Source: Sorghum bicolor
Lineage: Eukaryota; Streptophyta; Magnoliopsida; Poales; Poaceae
Length of the DNA: 64,000 bases
NCBI RefSeq assembly: GCF_000003195.3
Contig: NC_012872.2
Coordinates: forward strand, 50,821,695-50,885,694
Reading direction: 5' to 3'
Both the position numbers and the translations under genes were made by a program. This document shows, piece after piece, positions 11,244 through 22,347 of this stretch. Position 1 is the first letter of the stretch. The number at the start of each line of letters is the position of its first letter. The notes beneath the pieces were generated by a model that saw only the letters and a program-made list of their open reading frames with translations, was not told where the DNA came from and ran no database searches.

Positions 11244-12452
11244 CATGAGGAGCTAAAATTGACTCATGAGGAACTTTGTGTTACTCATGATAACTTGGTA
11301 AAAGATCATGCTTTTCTCACTAAGAAGATTTCTAATAAAGAAATTAAAACTAGTGAGAGCTCATCACTTGGGTCAAATGATCAATCACATATTGTTACTA
11401 ACCCTTGTGATGTAGGCAAGAAGCATGTATCCACCTCTTGCGATGATTTATTATCTATGCCATGTTCTTCACATATAGATGCTTCTTCTACTTCTATGTC
11501 TCGTGAGACTAACCTTTTGAAGCAGAACAATGAGCTTAATGAACAAGTGAAGATTTTGAGCAACAAGTTGGAGAGGTGCTACTACTCAAAAGTCACCTTT
11601 GAGCACATATTGAAGACTCAAAGAAACTATGGTGACAAGTGTGGCCTTGGCTTCAAGGAAAAGATGACAAAGGGTAAAAGAAAGCAAGAAAAGAGAAAGC
11701 TTTCTCATTTCATGTGCTATCGGTGCCATGAAGTGGGACATCTTGCTAATGGTTGCCCAAACAAAGAGAAGCTCAAGAAGATGAAAGAAAAAGAGAGGCT
11801 TAAGCATGTCAAATGCTTCAAGTGCCGCACTTGGGGTCATCTCACCTCAATGTTCCCAACCAAGCAATTGGTGAAGCATCAAGTGAAGCCTCAACCAACG
11901 CCACAAGTTGAGCAAATGAAGACACCCCAAGATCAAGTCAAGATCAACCATGATGGTGATGACTTGATGATGATGAAGAAGAAAACAAGAAGGGGTGGAA
12001 GAGCAAGGCATCCAATGCAAATCCAAGATGCCAAGATGATGAGCAAGGATGAAGACAAGAAGAAAGCTTATGCTCACATCAAGTGCTTTGAGTGCAAGAA
12101 TGATGGACACTTTGCCTCAAAGTGTCCTACCAAGCTTGAGAAGAAGGCTCAAGCAACTCTCAAGAGGCAAGGCAATGAGAAGCAACACATGAGCAAGGAA
12201 GAAAAGGCTCAATCCAAAAGAAGTTGCTACTTATGCCAGGAAAGGGGACACATGGCTCATTCATGTCCCCTAGGTAATAGTTCTAAGCCTATTTCAATTG
12301 ATGATAATACTATGCTTAGAAAGGATGGTAATGGTACCTCTATGGTTGCTATTGCAAAACATCCCGCTACACATACTAAGGCATCGCCTAAGTATGTTGC
12401 ACCTAACTTGAGAGGACCCAAACTAGTTTGGGTACCATCAAAAAGTGGATGA
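11244..12452 (+). pseudogene. gag: Element B gag, 3' part with four zinc knuckles
   Basis: This continues the gag frame of 2288-3073. It begins with a coiled-coil stretch (HEELKLTHEEL), then a Ser-rich segment, and then four CCHC-type knuckles: CYRCHEVGHLANGCP (about 11714), CFKCRTWGHLTSMFP (about 11816), CFECKNDGHFASKCP (about 12088) and CYLCQERGHMAHSCP (about 12223). The second knuckle has lost its last Cys (Phe instead). Lys-rich linkers lie between them. Most plant copia gag proteins have one or two knuckles, so four is unusual. The frame ends with TGA at 12450-12452. The 433-residue ORF seen here starts inside D's LTR at 11151; that start is an artefact of the insertion. Confidence 0.85.
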
Positions 12453-15400
12453 ATGTATGTAGGTACCATCGGCATTGGAGGCTTAATTCAATTGATCCTA
12501 TAATTGTTCATCATATGTTTGAGTCAAGTATTGAAGCCTAGTGCACATCCAAACCCAATGCCATGACAAGATAGTGAAGTCCAAATGTGCTAAAACATAC
12601 AAGTGTCACATTCAAGTTGTGGTAATTTATTGAATTAGTTGATGGCTTGCAAATACATAAGTTGAAGCTTGCAAATTAGATTATCATGAGCTAAACAAGG
12701 TATATCTTTGTTGATCACATTCATTTGGGTGCATATGAGTTGATTGAATTGGATAAATATGCAATGTTGCTTGCTATAAGATGATTGAATGGATTAAATG
12801 ATTAGTAATCAAGTTTGGATTGATTTGAGTTGGATAAGTTCATAAGATGATTTTTGGTAAGTGGATTGAATTGATATATGTCTTGTGAAAGTATTCAAAA
12901 AAGTCTTTTTCAAGTTTGATTCAAATTGAAAAAGTATAGCTCAATTGCTTGAAATCTGTCCAATATTGAAAATCTGAGCTAGCTGAGATCAAGTCTGAGT
13001 TTGAGTGATCAAATCTATTTGGAATGGCTTGACATTTGGTATGCATGCTGTACAATTATCATAGAAGATGCTGTAGAAACTTCATGAGAATTGGATAAGG
13101 GATACTTCAGTTTTGGAGTAGATCTTATCAGCTATAGTGCAGCAGTTTTCAGCATGTAGCAGTGATGGAAGAATTAAAATCTGGTAGCAATCTAGAAGTC
13201 AAATGAAGCTCAAATTTGTACAGCTGCTAGATGACTTAGTGAATCACATCTCCACCAAATTTCGTGATATTTGGATCTGTACATTATGAGATATGGATAT
13301 TTCTTTAAAGGGTACAGAATCTACCAGAAAAGTGACAAATATTGGATTGATCTAGAGTCACTTAAATTGAAAGGTCCTCAAGTTGGAAATATGATTATAA
13401 GTGTTTGAGGCACCTAAGTTTGGTTTTGAATTGATCTAGAAGCATGACAAGTAATGAGTACAAGGTCATTTGATTGTGAAATGTACTTGGTGTACACATT
13501 TAGTACTCAAATTGAAGATCAAGATTAAACTCAAGATGAAGATGAAGTTTTAAGTTCTAGTAACTATTGGAAATTATTTGGTAGAAAGAAAAGGACTTAA
13601 AAAAAGGATTCATGGTTAGTCATCACATTAAGTCCATCACTTGAATCAGTCAAACAAAGCAATTCAAGTGAGTATCAAAAATAGTTCTTTGGAGAGAGAT
13701 CACTTCTCCCTATGTGAGGGGCGTGCCGCCCGAAGAGTGGGTAAACCAAGTATGGTGCTTGGAAGGCTAACATGGAAGTGGTGATCTAAAGGACATTTGA
13801 GATGCTTAGTTGAAGCAATCAAAATAATTGATCAAGAAAGCAAGCAACAACCCAAAAGAGAGCTTGTCATGCTATTTCAAGTGATATTCTTAGTAGTTCT
13901 CTCATGCAAGCAATGATCAAAAGAAGAAGCAAGCCAACCACAACAAGATAGTGCACTTGATAGTAAGTGGTTCTCAAATTCATATGGGCGATGATTTGAT
14001 CTATCAATTGGCATTTATAATTTGTCTTCACCAAGCTTATAATTGGACTTCACATTGCTATTTGGAGCTACATTGGAATCTTATTTACTATCCTCTACTC
14101 CAAGATAGAAAAGGTATCATTGTAATGTGCATGATCATTTCATCCCATACTAGTATGCTGTTAGTGCATATAGTACATGATTAATAGGATCATGCATGAG
14201 AAATGAAAATTTTTAAATTCATAACCTACCACTATTGCTTGAATGATTAGTTGATCTAGTGGTATGTATATGAGTTTGTTCATGAGCTAGTGAACCCAAG
14301 TACTTGATCTATTTTGGATTGTTAACAAGTGACAAGTACAACATTGGCAAGATAACCCTTAATGTGAGGTGTGAAAAAGCTTGTCATTGGTTCAAACCGG
14401 ACTTGGAAGCTTTAGCAAATCAACTTAGTTCAAGTCATCAATTAGAAGCACCTGAAGATAAGAGTACAAGAACAAGACAACAATGCAAATGGATATCTAG
14501 ACTCAAATGTTCCTTCTATATCCTACAATTGGTACTCATGATGATGATAGCAAATGTTTAAGATAGCAAACAAGTGGTTTCATACTAGAAGACCTTATTG
14601 GTATAAGAATCCCATATGGTATCGGACAAGATATTTCAAATGATATCACATTTATACATATGGTATCTATCATACAAGAAGGTGGTTCCACAAGTGATCC
14701 TCAACTTTAAGTGATCATCAAGCAAAGAAAAGTTCCCTCACCAACAAGATTGACAAGTAAATGACCCATGCTATGACATAGGGGGAGTGCCCCAACAAAT
14801 GGTATCAAGGTCAAAGATCCTATGTGGTATCTCAAGTGCAATTCAAGTAATGTCATTCCAACACATATGGTGATGTCCATCAAAAATAAAAGATTCAAGC
14901 CTCAACCATCTATCCCGATGCAATCCTTTGTCACAATGAGTTTCACACTTTTTCAATTGATATCAAGTGATTTGATTGGTATCACATACCTTTTATGGAA
15001 ATTGATGACAAAGGCGGAGAAGTTGGAACAAAGATATGATCATGGGATAAGTTGGACAACAAAAGATATGTTTCAAGGGGGAGAGATCAAAGATGGACAT
15101 GGATAAAGAGGGAGCAACATTAAGATAGATCAAGAAGGATCAAAATTCTTGAACATGAGAAGCTCACAAGTAGGGGGAGCAAGCTCATGAACATTGATTG
15201 TTTGCATTTGATATGTGCATATTCATATGCTTGCTTGCATTGCATAAGTTTCTAAATTCAATATGCATTCTTGTGTGGTGTATGCTAGTTATAAAACTTG
15301 ATTGATGATATGATAACTAGCATGCATAGGATGGTAGCTAGACTTGTGGTCTTCAAGTAAAGACTAGACCCTTGCTTATAATGTTGATCTCACGGGGTTT

Positions 15401-15688
15401 CTAGTGTTTTTGTTGTCTAGCTACTCATGGTGCTAAGGATGGTGTACATTGAATGCTTCAAATGCTATCGAATTTGGTATCAAGCTACAAAGGTTTATTC
15501 TATACACATTAGCACTTAGTAGGGTTTTATGGTGCTTATCCAAATTTTGACATAGAGCTTAAATGTTGGATAAGTAGCATAAAATCCGAATCAAGTTAGC
15601 AATTTACACTTGTGTAAAGTGCTATCTTGAAAAAGCTTAATTTCCATATCTTTGTAGAGTTGTCATCATTTACCAAAAAGGGGGAGAT
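12453..15688 (+). other. Non-coding internal region of B where pol would be
   Basis: 3.2 kb with no RT, integrase or RNase H signature in any frame. The few ORFs under 100 codons show no domain. Repeated GGGGGAG tracts occur at about 14780, 15074 and 15172, and the functional-looking polypurine tract AAAAAGGGGGAGAT lies at 15675-15688. Multiple such tracts are a known trait of Sireviruses. I see nothing else here. Confidence 0.7.
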
Positions 15689-18143
15689 TGAAAGGTCCTT
15701 GTTTGGTTTTGGTAATTAAGTGACAACTTAGGTGGACTAATAGTGTTTATGTGAGATACACAGGAAATTAGTCCACATGTGATTATGTGATAATGGAGGA
15801 GCTCATTGCATATGAGACATGACATGGAGTCATGTGACCAAGATGGAGAAGATCAAGATGAGGCTTGGCTCGATGGACCGGTTGCAAGAGTGAAGGACAA
15901 GTCAGAGGCTTTGAAGCAAGAGACCACATGTGACGGTGAAGCTTGAGCAAGACTTGGCACCGATGGACTGAGGTAACGGTGAAGAGCAAGTGCGGTCAAG
16001 ATCGATGAACCAATACGGTCATGTGATGATATGAAGTGGATCATATCATTTGGTGATTGGTTGGTGCATGTGTTGCATCAACATTGGAGGAGATGGAATG
16101 GAATGCGCAAGGCAAAGGTATAACCAAGGGGCATTTCCATTTCACCGGTCATAGGTGTGTAGAGAAGTTTATGATCGGATTTAGGATAGATGGCCGTACT
16201 ATCAAGAGGGGAAACTTGTTTGCATATCGGTCATCTAGTGCCACTTGAGTGATCTAACTTTGCATACGTGTTAGGATCGAGTGGTGTGGCAAGTTTGAGA
16301 GGCTAACTCTTTTGAGAAAATGTTTGTGAAAATGCTAACACACATGCACATGGTGGTGTACACTTAGTGGTGTTGGCACATTTGCAAAGGAGAAGGTGTT
16401 GGAGTTGATTTTGTTCAACTTGGAGAAGATAGAGAAGTCTTTCGGTGTTCTCCGGACATTAGGATGGCTTTTAGATTGGAATACTGCTTTGATCCATTTT
16501 GATTTGTATTGAGTATTTATATAGATTGGATAGCACTCCAAGTAAGCTTTCCAAAATGTCCAAGATCATCGAATTCGGAGTTCGGAGCCAGAAGTTAGCA
16601 ACCTAATAATTTGAACTGCAGACACAGGACGCTGAGTCCGGTGCGCACAGGACGAGTCCGGTGGGCATAGGACACTGAGAGTTCGGTGCTGCTGCAAGTT
16701 TGCGTTGCTCTCTGCATACGGGTTCGGTGCCCACAGGACGAGTCCAGTGTGCACAGAACGCTGAGAGTCCGGTGCTGCTGCAAGTTTGCGTTGCTCTATG
16801 CGTATGCGTTCGGTGCGCACAGGACGCGTCCGGTGTGAAGCAGCAGAGCGTCCGGTGCTACTGTTCCAGATGCGCGTGCGTGTGCTAGCCGTTGGCGGCA
16901 ACGATCAAGTTCAAATGGCTAGTGACACGTGGCTGTTTCTAGAGCACCGGACGCACTGTTCCAGCGTCCGGTGCTACCTGCAGTGAGTCCGGTGCTCACG
17001 ACTTTTGCCCACTGAAGGGGCAACGGCTAGTTTAGCCCTTGGGGCTATAAATAGAAGTGGTGGCCGGCCTTAGCTTGTGCTGAGCACCCTTGGGACTTAG
17101 TGTCCATGCTTGGGGAGTGCTAGGAAAGCCTCTAACTCACTTGTGCTTGCAAGAGTGCGAAACAATAGCGAGTGAGTGATTCTAGTGCATTGCATTGAGA
17201 GATTACATCGAGTGGCACTAGGTGTTCGTGTTGCAAGCCGGTGGTGCTTGTTACTCTTGGAGGTTGCCACCTCCTAGATGGCTTGGTGGCTTGTGACTCC
17301 GTCGAAGCACATAAGGAGATTGTGCGGTGCTCCGGAGAAGAGATTGTGAGGGGTACGGTGGTCACCCCGCGGGGATCGCGAAGAGCAACTCTAGTGGATC
17401 GCTTGTGGCTTGGAGGATCCCCATCTTGAGAGTGGATGTGCGGCACCCGCTGAGGGTTTGGCTTTGGAATGCCAATTAGCTCGTGATCCATCAAGTGGGT
17501 GTATCGCCACAACGAGGACGTAGCTTGGTGGCAACCAAGTGAACCTCGGTAAAAATCACCATGTCAATATTTTCTACTCTTCTTGGTGGTTTGCATTTGC
17601 TATACACGAGCTTGTATTTATATTCTAGATATACTTGTGCTTGTGTAGTTGCTTTTGTAATTAGTTAAGCTTGTGTAGCTTGCTAGTTACCTTCTTGCTT
17701 GTGTAGCTAGAAGTAGTTCCCTTGCGTGGCTAATTCGGTTTGTGTAACCTTGTTAGTCACATTGCTTAGTTTGTGTAGCCAAGCAAGTTGCGCTCTCTAA
17801 TTTGGCATTAGTTGCCTTGTTATTGAGCTTACTAGTGAGCTTAGGCTTTGTGCGCTTTGCCTCACTAGTTTGTGTAGGAGCTCCCCCGGTTTGCAAAGTA
17901 CTAGTTGCATAGGTTTGTGTGACCTTGCTTCTAGATTTGGTTAGGTGAGCTCTTGCTAAGGTAGCATCTTGTTTTCTTGTTTAGGATCTTTTATAAGGTG
18001 CTAGAGAACTTATATAGAGGGGTGTAGTCTTGGCTAGGCCGATAGATTTAATTCCGCATTTGTTTCGGTTAGCCGGTGCGTTAAGTTTTAGAAAGGACTA
18101 TTCACCCCCCCCCCCCCCTCTAGTCTGCCATCTCGACCCTTCA
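15689..18143 (+). repeat. 3' LTR of element B
   Basis: 2455 bases, TGAAAGGTC...GACCCTTCA (near-perfect terminal inverted repeat). Its last 312 bases match 1932-2236. Positions 16620-16990 contain a cluster of GTCCGGTG and CGGACGC motifs. TATAAATAG lies at 17046-17054. A poly-C run (18107 region) is longer than in the other LTR. Confidence 0.9.
17046..17054 (+). promoter_or_regulatory. TATA box in 3' LTR of B
   Basis: TATAAATAG follows the cluster of CpG-rich GTCCGGTG motifs and precedes a GC-richer segment. It is a likely U3/R boundary about 1.36 kb into the LTR. Confidence 0.6.
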
Positions 18144-19298
18144 CACGAGCCACCCACAAGAACTCTGGGTGATCTTCGTGCCTAGAATCACCACCGAACC
18201 ATCTAGATGATGGCGATCACCTAGAGTAATAAGCAAAGAACTCTCACTTGACCCAAACAAGGCACTAGAGAGTGGTGGATGCACACTTGACTTTTGGAAC
18301 TCAACTAGAGAAGGATTCTCACAAGAAATCTCTCAATTCTCAATCCTCTCTAGGCTCTTGCTTCTCTCTTACACCACAAGGTGATTCTCAACTGAACAAA
18401 TGGGCAAGAGACCTTCCATGGATGAGGTGGAGGAGTATAAATACTCCCCATCAAGTCCAAGGGCCGGCCAACCGTTATACACTAAAAATGGGAGCACCGG
18501 ACGCTATTGATGTTGCACCGGACGCACTGCACCGAGCGTCCGGTGACACACAATGGCTAACTGTACTCTCTTCTGATAGAGCACCGGACGCTACATCTGA
18601 GGGTCCGGTGACACCGTCCGGTGTGAGGGAAAACTTACACCCTCCCTGGGTTTAGGACCGGACGCTACCCGATGAGTCCGGTGCTAGCGTCTGGTGCCCT
18701 GGTCACCTTTAGACCTCCCTGGGCATAGGACCGGACGCTCTTCGGTGAGTCTGGTGCGAGCGTCCGATGCCTAACCCTAGGCACCCAGCCACTCTGACTC
18801 AAGTCAACCATACCGAACGCACTCACATAGCGTCTGGTGCTAGCGTCCGGTGCCTACTTAGGCACCCAAACTTCATCGAAACGCGATCTTTCCAAAACGA
18901 AGTTTGTACCTCTCGATCTAAGGACTATTTCTGAGCTGCCTAGTGCTAGGTTTACCAAGTGTGCACCACACCTAAACCTAAAGCCTTGCCTAGGTCAATC
19001 TACTAATTCAGTGCCCCTCTTAATAGTACGGTCAAAAGAAAACAAAGTCCTAAACTATTCTAAGTGCCCTTCTTCACCATATGGCACTTAGACCTAGTCT
19101 TGTCTTGACGATGTCCAATCATCCTTTGAAAAACTGAAACAATTTCCACTACTAAGTAGGCATGAACGTCCTTGTCCATCGAGTACTTGTTACCATGACC
19201 TAACACTAATGACTTTGCCTCTGCAAAACACACGTTAGTCACAGTAATCAACATTGTCATTAATCACTAAAACTCATTAGGGGCCTAGATGCTTTTCA
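18144..19298 (-). repeat. 3' LTR of A, partial
   Basis: It matches 44397-45538. It is truncated at the left by the insertion of B. CACCGGACGC and GCGTCCGGTG motifs are clustered at 18495-18860. It ends (on plus) GATGCTTTTCA, the start of the LTR on minus. Confidence 0.9.
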
Positions 19299-19316
19299 AT
19301 CTCCCCGTTTTTGGTG
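19299..19316 (-). other. Polypurine tract of A
   Basis: On minus, CACCAAAAACGGGGAGAT directly before TGAAAAGC of the 3' LTR, preceded by a TTGTCATCAATCA block. The same arrangement lies in front of B's LTR. Confidence 0.8.
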
Positions 19317-19690
19317 ATTGATGACAATGACCTCGATTATGAAGAAAGTGGGGTTTTCAAATGACTTGGTTTCTATAAGCATGAGTCAATAAGAACACAA
19401 AAGGAGTAGGCATGCTTATATCAACCAAGTCTATCATCCTGCATCCAAATATGTGAGATGTGTACAACACGATATAACAACATATGGCTCATAATAAATC
19501 GGAGTAAAAACATGGAAGCAAAGTAATATGAGCCAAACACATGACATAAATATATCACAGAGAAGCACATGTCAAGTCTCACAACCAAAAAAGTATCTCA
19601 CACAAATGCATGAAAAGTAAACATGATGCATGAAGTAGCACACAATATAATCAAATCCCTCTATCTAGCTCCCCCTATCTCTATCATACT

Positions 19691-22347
19691 CTAAGCTCTC
19701 TCCCCCTTTGGCATCAAGCGCCAAAAACCTAAGAAAAGGAGGTGGAGGTAGAGCAGAGGAGTCTCGTGGCACAGCCTCGAACTGAGCTGCATCATCTGTG
19801 CCATCTGCCGTAGACTCTGAGGAGGTGGAGTGACACTCTGAAACTGCACAAGCTGGAGAAGCGGTCTGGTCTGCTCTGTGGGCTCTATGGCTGTCGTAGT
19901 CTGTGCTGGAGGCTCAAGACCTGCTGAGGAGGCTGGCACTAACTCTGTAGCTGTAGTTGACATCTCAGGAACTATATACGATGGTGCTAGCTGCTCAGAT
20001 GACGCTACGGACGAGGACAAGCGCTCGGTAGTTGTGACCGGCAAAGTGAAAGCTACAGGAGCCTGCAGTGGCGGTGGAGTCAGCTGCCCGGTCAGAGCGC
20101 TATAGGAGAACGAGATGTCCTGTCCAGCTGAAGAGTCCAACACAAGCTGAGAGGCACTAGCTGACTGTGGTGTGAACCCTGAGCGCAGAGGTGTAAACTG
20201 AGGCACCTGCTCAAAACCAAAAGAGATAGCACCCTGAGAGACCTGGTGCTAAGGCGTTGAAAATGGCTGGCTCTGAGCAGGTAGCTGGAGCGGAGGCTGG
20301 GACTGACTCTGAAGTCCACTGGGCTATAACACTAGAGTCGGAGGCCTGACAGAGGATGTGCCTGGAAGCTACACATGTGGTAGCTGAATCCCTATCGCGG
20401 CCATAAGAGCGGCCATCATAGTTGTTTGCTGGGCCTAGAAAGCTAGCTGCTGCTCCTAAAAGGTTAGAAGCTATCTCTGAAGCTCATCCTGCCTGGCCTG
20501 CATGGTTGCATTGATGGCAGCCTGGTCCCTGTCCCTCCTAGCCTGCTCCTCAGCTGCTCTCCACTAATCTGCCCTCATCCCCTCAAGAATAGCAAGCAAA
20601 GCTGGGTCTACGGTACTGGAAGAACCTCCTGCCTCGTGGTCGTGTTGCCTCGGAGGTAGATCTGGAATAGGGAGATGATAATCATCATTTGAGCTGTCAG
20701 TAGCAAACTCGATCTCCTCCTCGGCCTCAGCATCTGCAACTGCCCCAATAGCAATGTCCTGCTCCTCCTATGTCTCTGCGACTCCCCCTAAACTGCGGGT
20801 AGCCCTAGGTGAAGGTGGTGGCGCCTGGCCACGTGGTACTGGAGGAGGTCCTGGAGCTCGAAGGTCATGGTGTGCTCTCAACATCTGGCGGGGGTCATAG
20901 TGTGGAAACACAGTGTCTGTCTCTGTCAACTCCCTCTAGATATGAGCTGGAAGAGGGTCTGCCCTAGCACGAAGAATGAGCATGGTGATCCAATGTACGT
21001 AGGGTAGCTGACGTCGACCCCTAAAGCCCTCAACTATGGTGTCCTCAATCTCTAACACTATCAGATCCCACAAGTTAAACGACCTCTGAGCAATCAGTTG
21101 AGCTATGAGCCACTGCTGAATCGTGGTAAAACCATCGCAGTAGCTCGGCCTGGGGAGAAGTATCTTCCTCATCACAAAGTCGAGGATCTGAGCTGGGCAT
21201 GTAAGATCTCCCACTGTCCTGCTGGAGCCCTCACCAAAAGGCTGACAAAAGCACGGTGCAACAAAATCAACAGGAGGAAGTGCACCACCGTGTGGTCGTC
21301 GAGGGGGCTCAAAGTTGCCACAGCATAGCTCATGGATCTTGGTGTCAATGCTGTCAGCCCCCAAGTCTCTCTAGCCCTCTGAGCTGTCACCCTATAGTCT
21401 ATGCCTGCTAGTGTTTAATGGATATAACTGTGATCTGGAGCAACCCACACTGATGCGAAGAACTCAAGTACCCACTCCTCAACATAGGTACCTGGCAGAG
21501 CAAGCAGACCTGGGAAACCTAGTAGGTAAGTGAAATACTGCCTGATGTCCGCACCTACCACGTTCCCTAAAATCTGAAGATCAAGCACTCGATGCTCCCT
21601 GAACTGAGTCTGAGAGTGGACATATGCCATGTACATGTCCTCCTGAACAACTATGTAAAACCTAGCATGTGCCCTCTGATCCCGGGCTACTGGAAACCAA
21701 GTGGGGAAAGCAGAGAACCTCAGCTCCTGAATCTCATGAGTGGGAGCTCGGATGTAGTCCTTATGAATCCTAATAGGAGCTGGACGTGGAGCTGGGGTGC
21801 CATGTGCTGGGGTGGAGCGAGCAGACGAGGTGGACTGACACTGCGTACCAGTCTTGGAGGCTGCCTAGGTACGAGTGTGAGTCGACCTATGAAGGGGCAG
21901 CTCCTCCTGCTGAGTCTCTGTCAGACCCTCTTCCTAGGTCTCTACCTCTGTCTCAGCAGGCTCTGCCTGACCCTCTGCCTCAGTCTCCTCCTGTCCTGGC
22001 TCAGTGACATTAATCCTGACACGACGACCCCCTAGCATGATGGTGCTAGGAGGAGTCCCGTGCCGCTGCTCGACCTGAAGTACAGCATGCCTCTGAGGTG
22101 GCATGAGATTGGACCCGATCCTCAAAGCACCTGAGCGACCACCTCTCTCAGCTGCCTCTGCAGCTGCTGCCATAGCCTCTACTATCTCGACCTCTCGATC
22201 ACTAGCCTTCCTCTTCTTAGTCATAACCTTCTTGCATTTGCCCTTCTCTGTAGCTGTCAGGCGATGAGGAGGATCATCTCCCCCATCACCTCCTAGAGAG
22301 CCACCACTATCGGCTGTCAGACCACTGACATTCTTGCAATGTGCCAT
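19691..22347 (-). pseudogene. Extra 3' ORF of A (position of Sirevirus env-like gene), nine TAG stops
   Basis: About 880 codons from the ATG at 22347 to a TAG at 19691-19693. The frame is broken by TAG at 21934, 20936, 20768, 20564, 20456, 20435, 20369, 20324 and 20249, by TAA at 21415, and by one frameshift near 21365 in a G run. The N-terminus has an NLS-like stretch (KKVMTKKRK). The middle (about 21600-20950) has a conserved-looking segment with EEWVLEFFASVWVAP, HELCCGNFEPPRRPHGG, and IEDTIVEGFRGRRQLP. From memory this resembles the Pfam family named putative plant transposon protein. The C-terminal half is Gln/Pro/Ser/Thr-rich. I see no signal peptide and no clear membrane segment, so an envelope role is not supported by the sequence. 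Confidence 0.7.

Larger units (their letters stand above)
1932..18143 (+). mobile_element. Element B: pol-less Sirevirus (Ty1/copia lineage)
   Basis: B has LTR pieces at both ends, a PBS matching the initiator methionine tRNA, a gag ORF and then about 3.2 kb without any pol. The 3' end carries the Sirevirus-type signature: a block resembling TTGTCATCA...CCAAAAAGGGGGAGATTGAAAGG directly before the LTR, and several further GGGGGAG tracts upstream (about 14780, 15074, 15172). B lies in A's 3' LTR; CACGA (18144-18148) after it is the expected right target duplication. B is itself interrupted by C (in its 5' LTR) and D (in gag). Without pol it would have depended on another Sirevirus for movement. 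Confidence 0.85.

Noticed and set aside
18495..18860. Regularly repeated GTCCGGTG motifs, at first sight like a repeat array
   Set aside because: Not CRISPR: spacing is irregular, both orientations occur, and they sit in plant LTRs.
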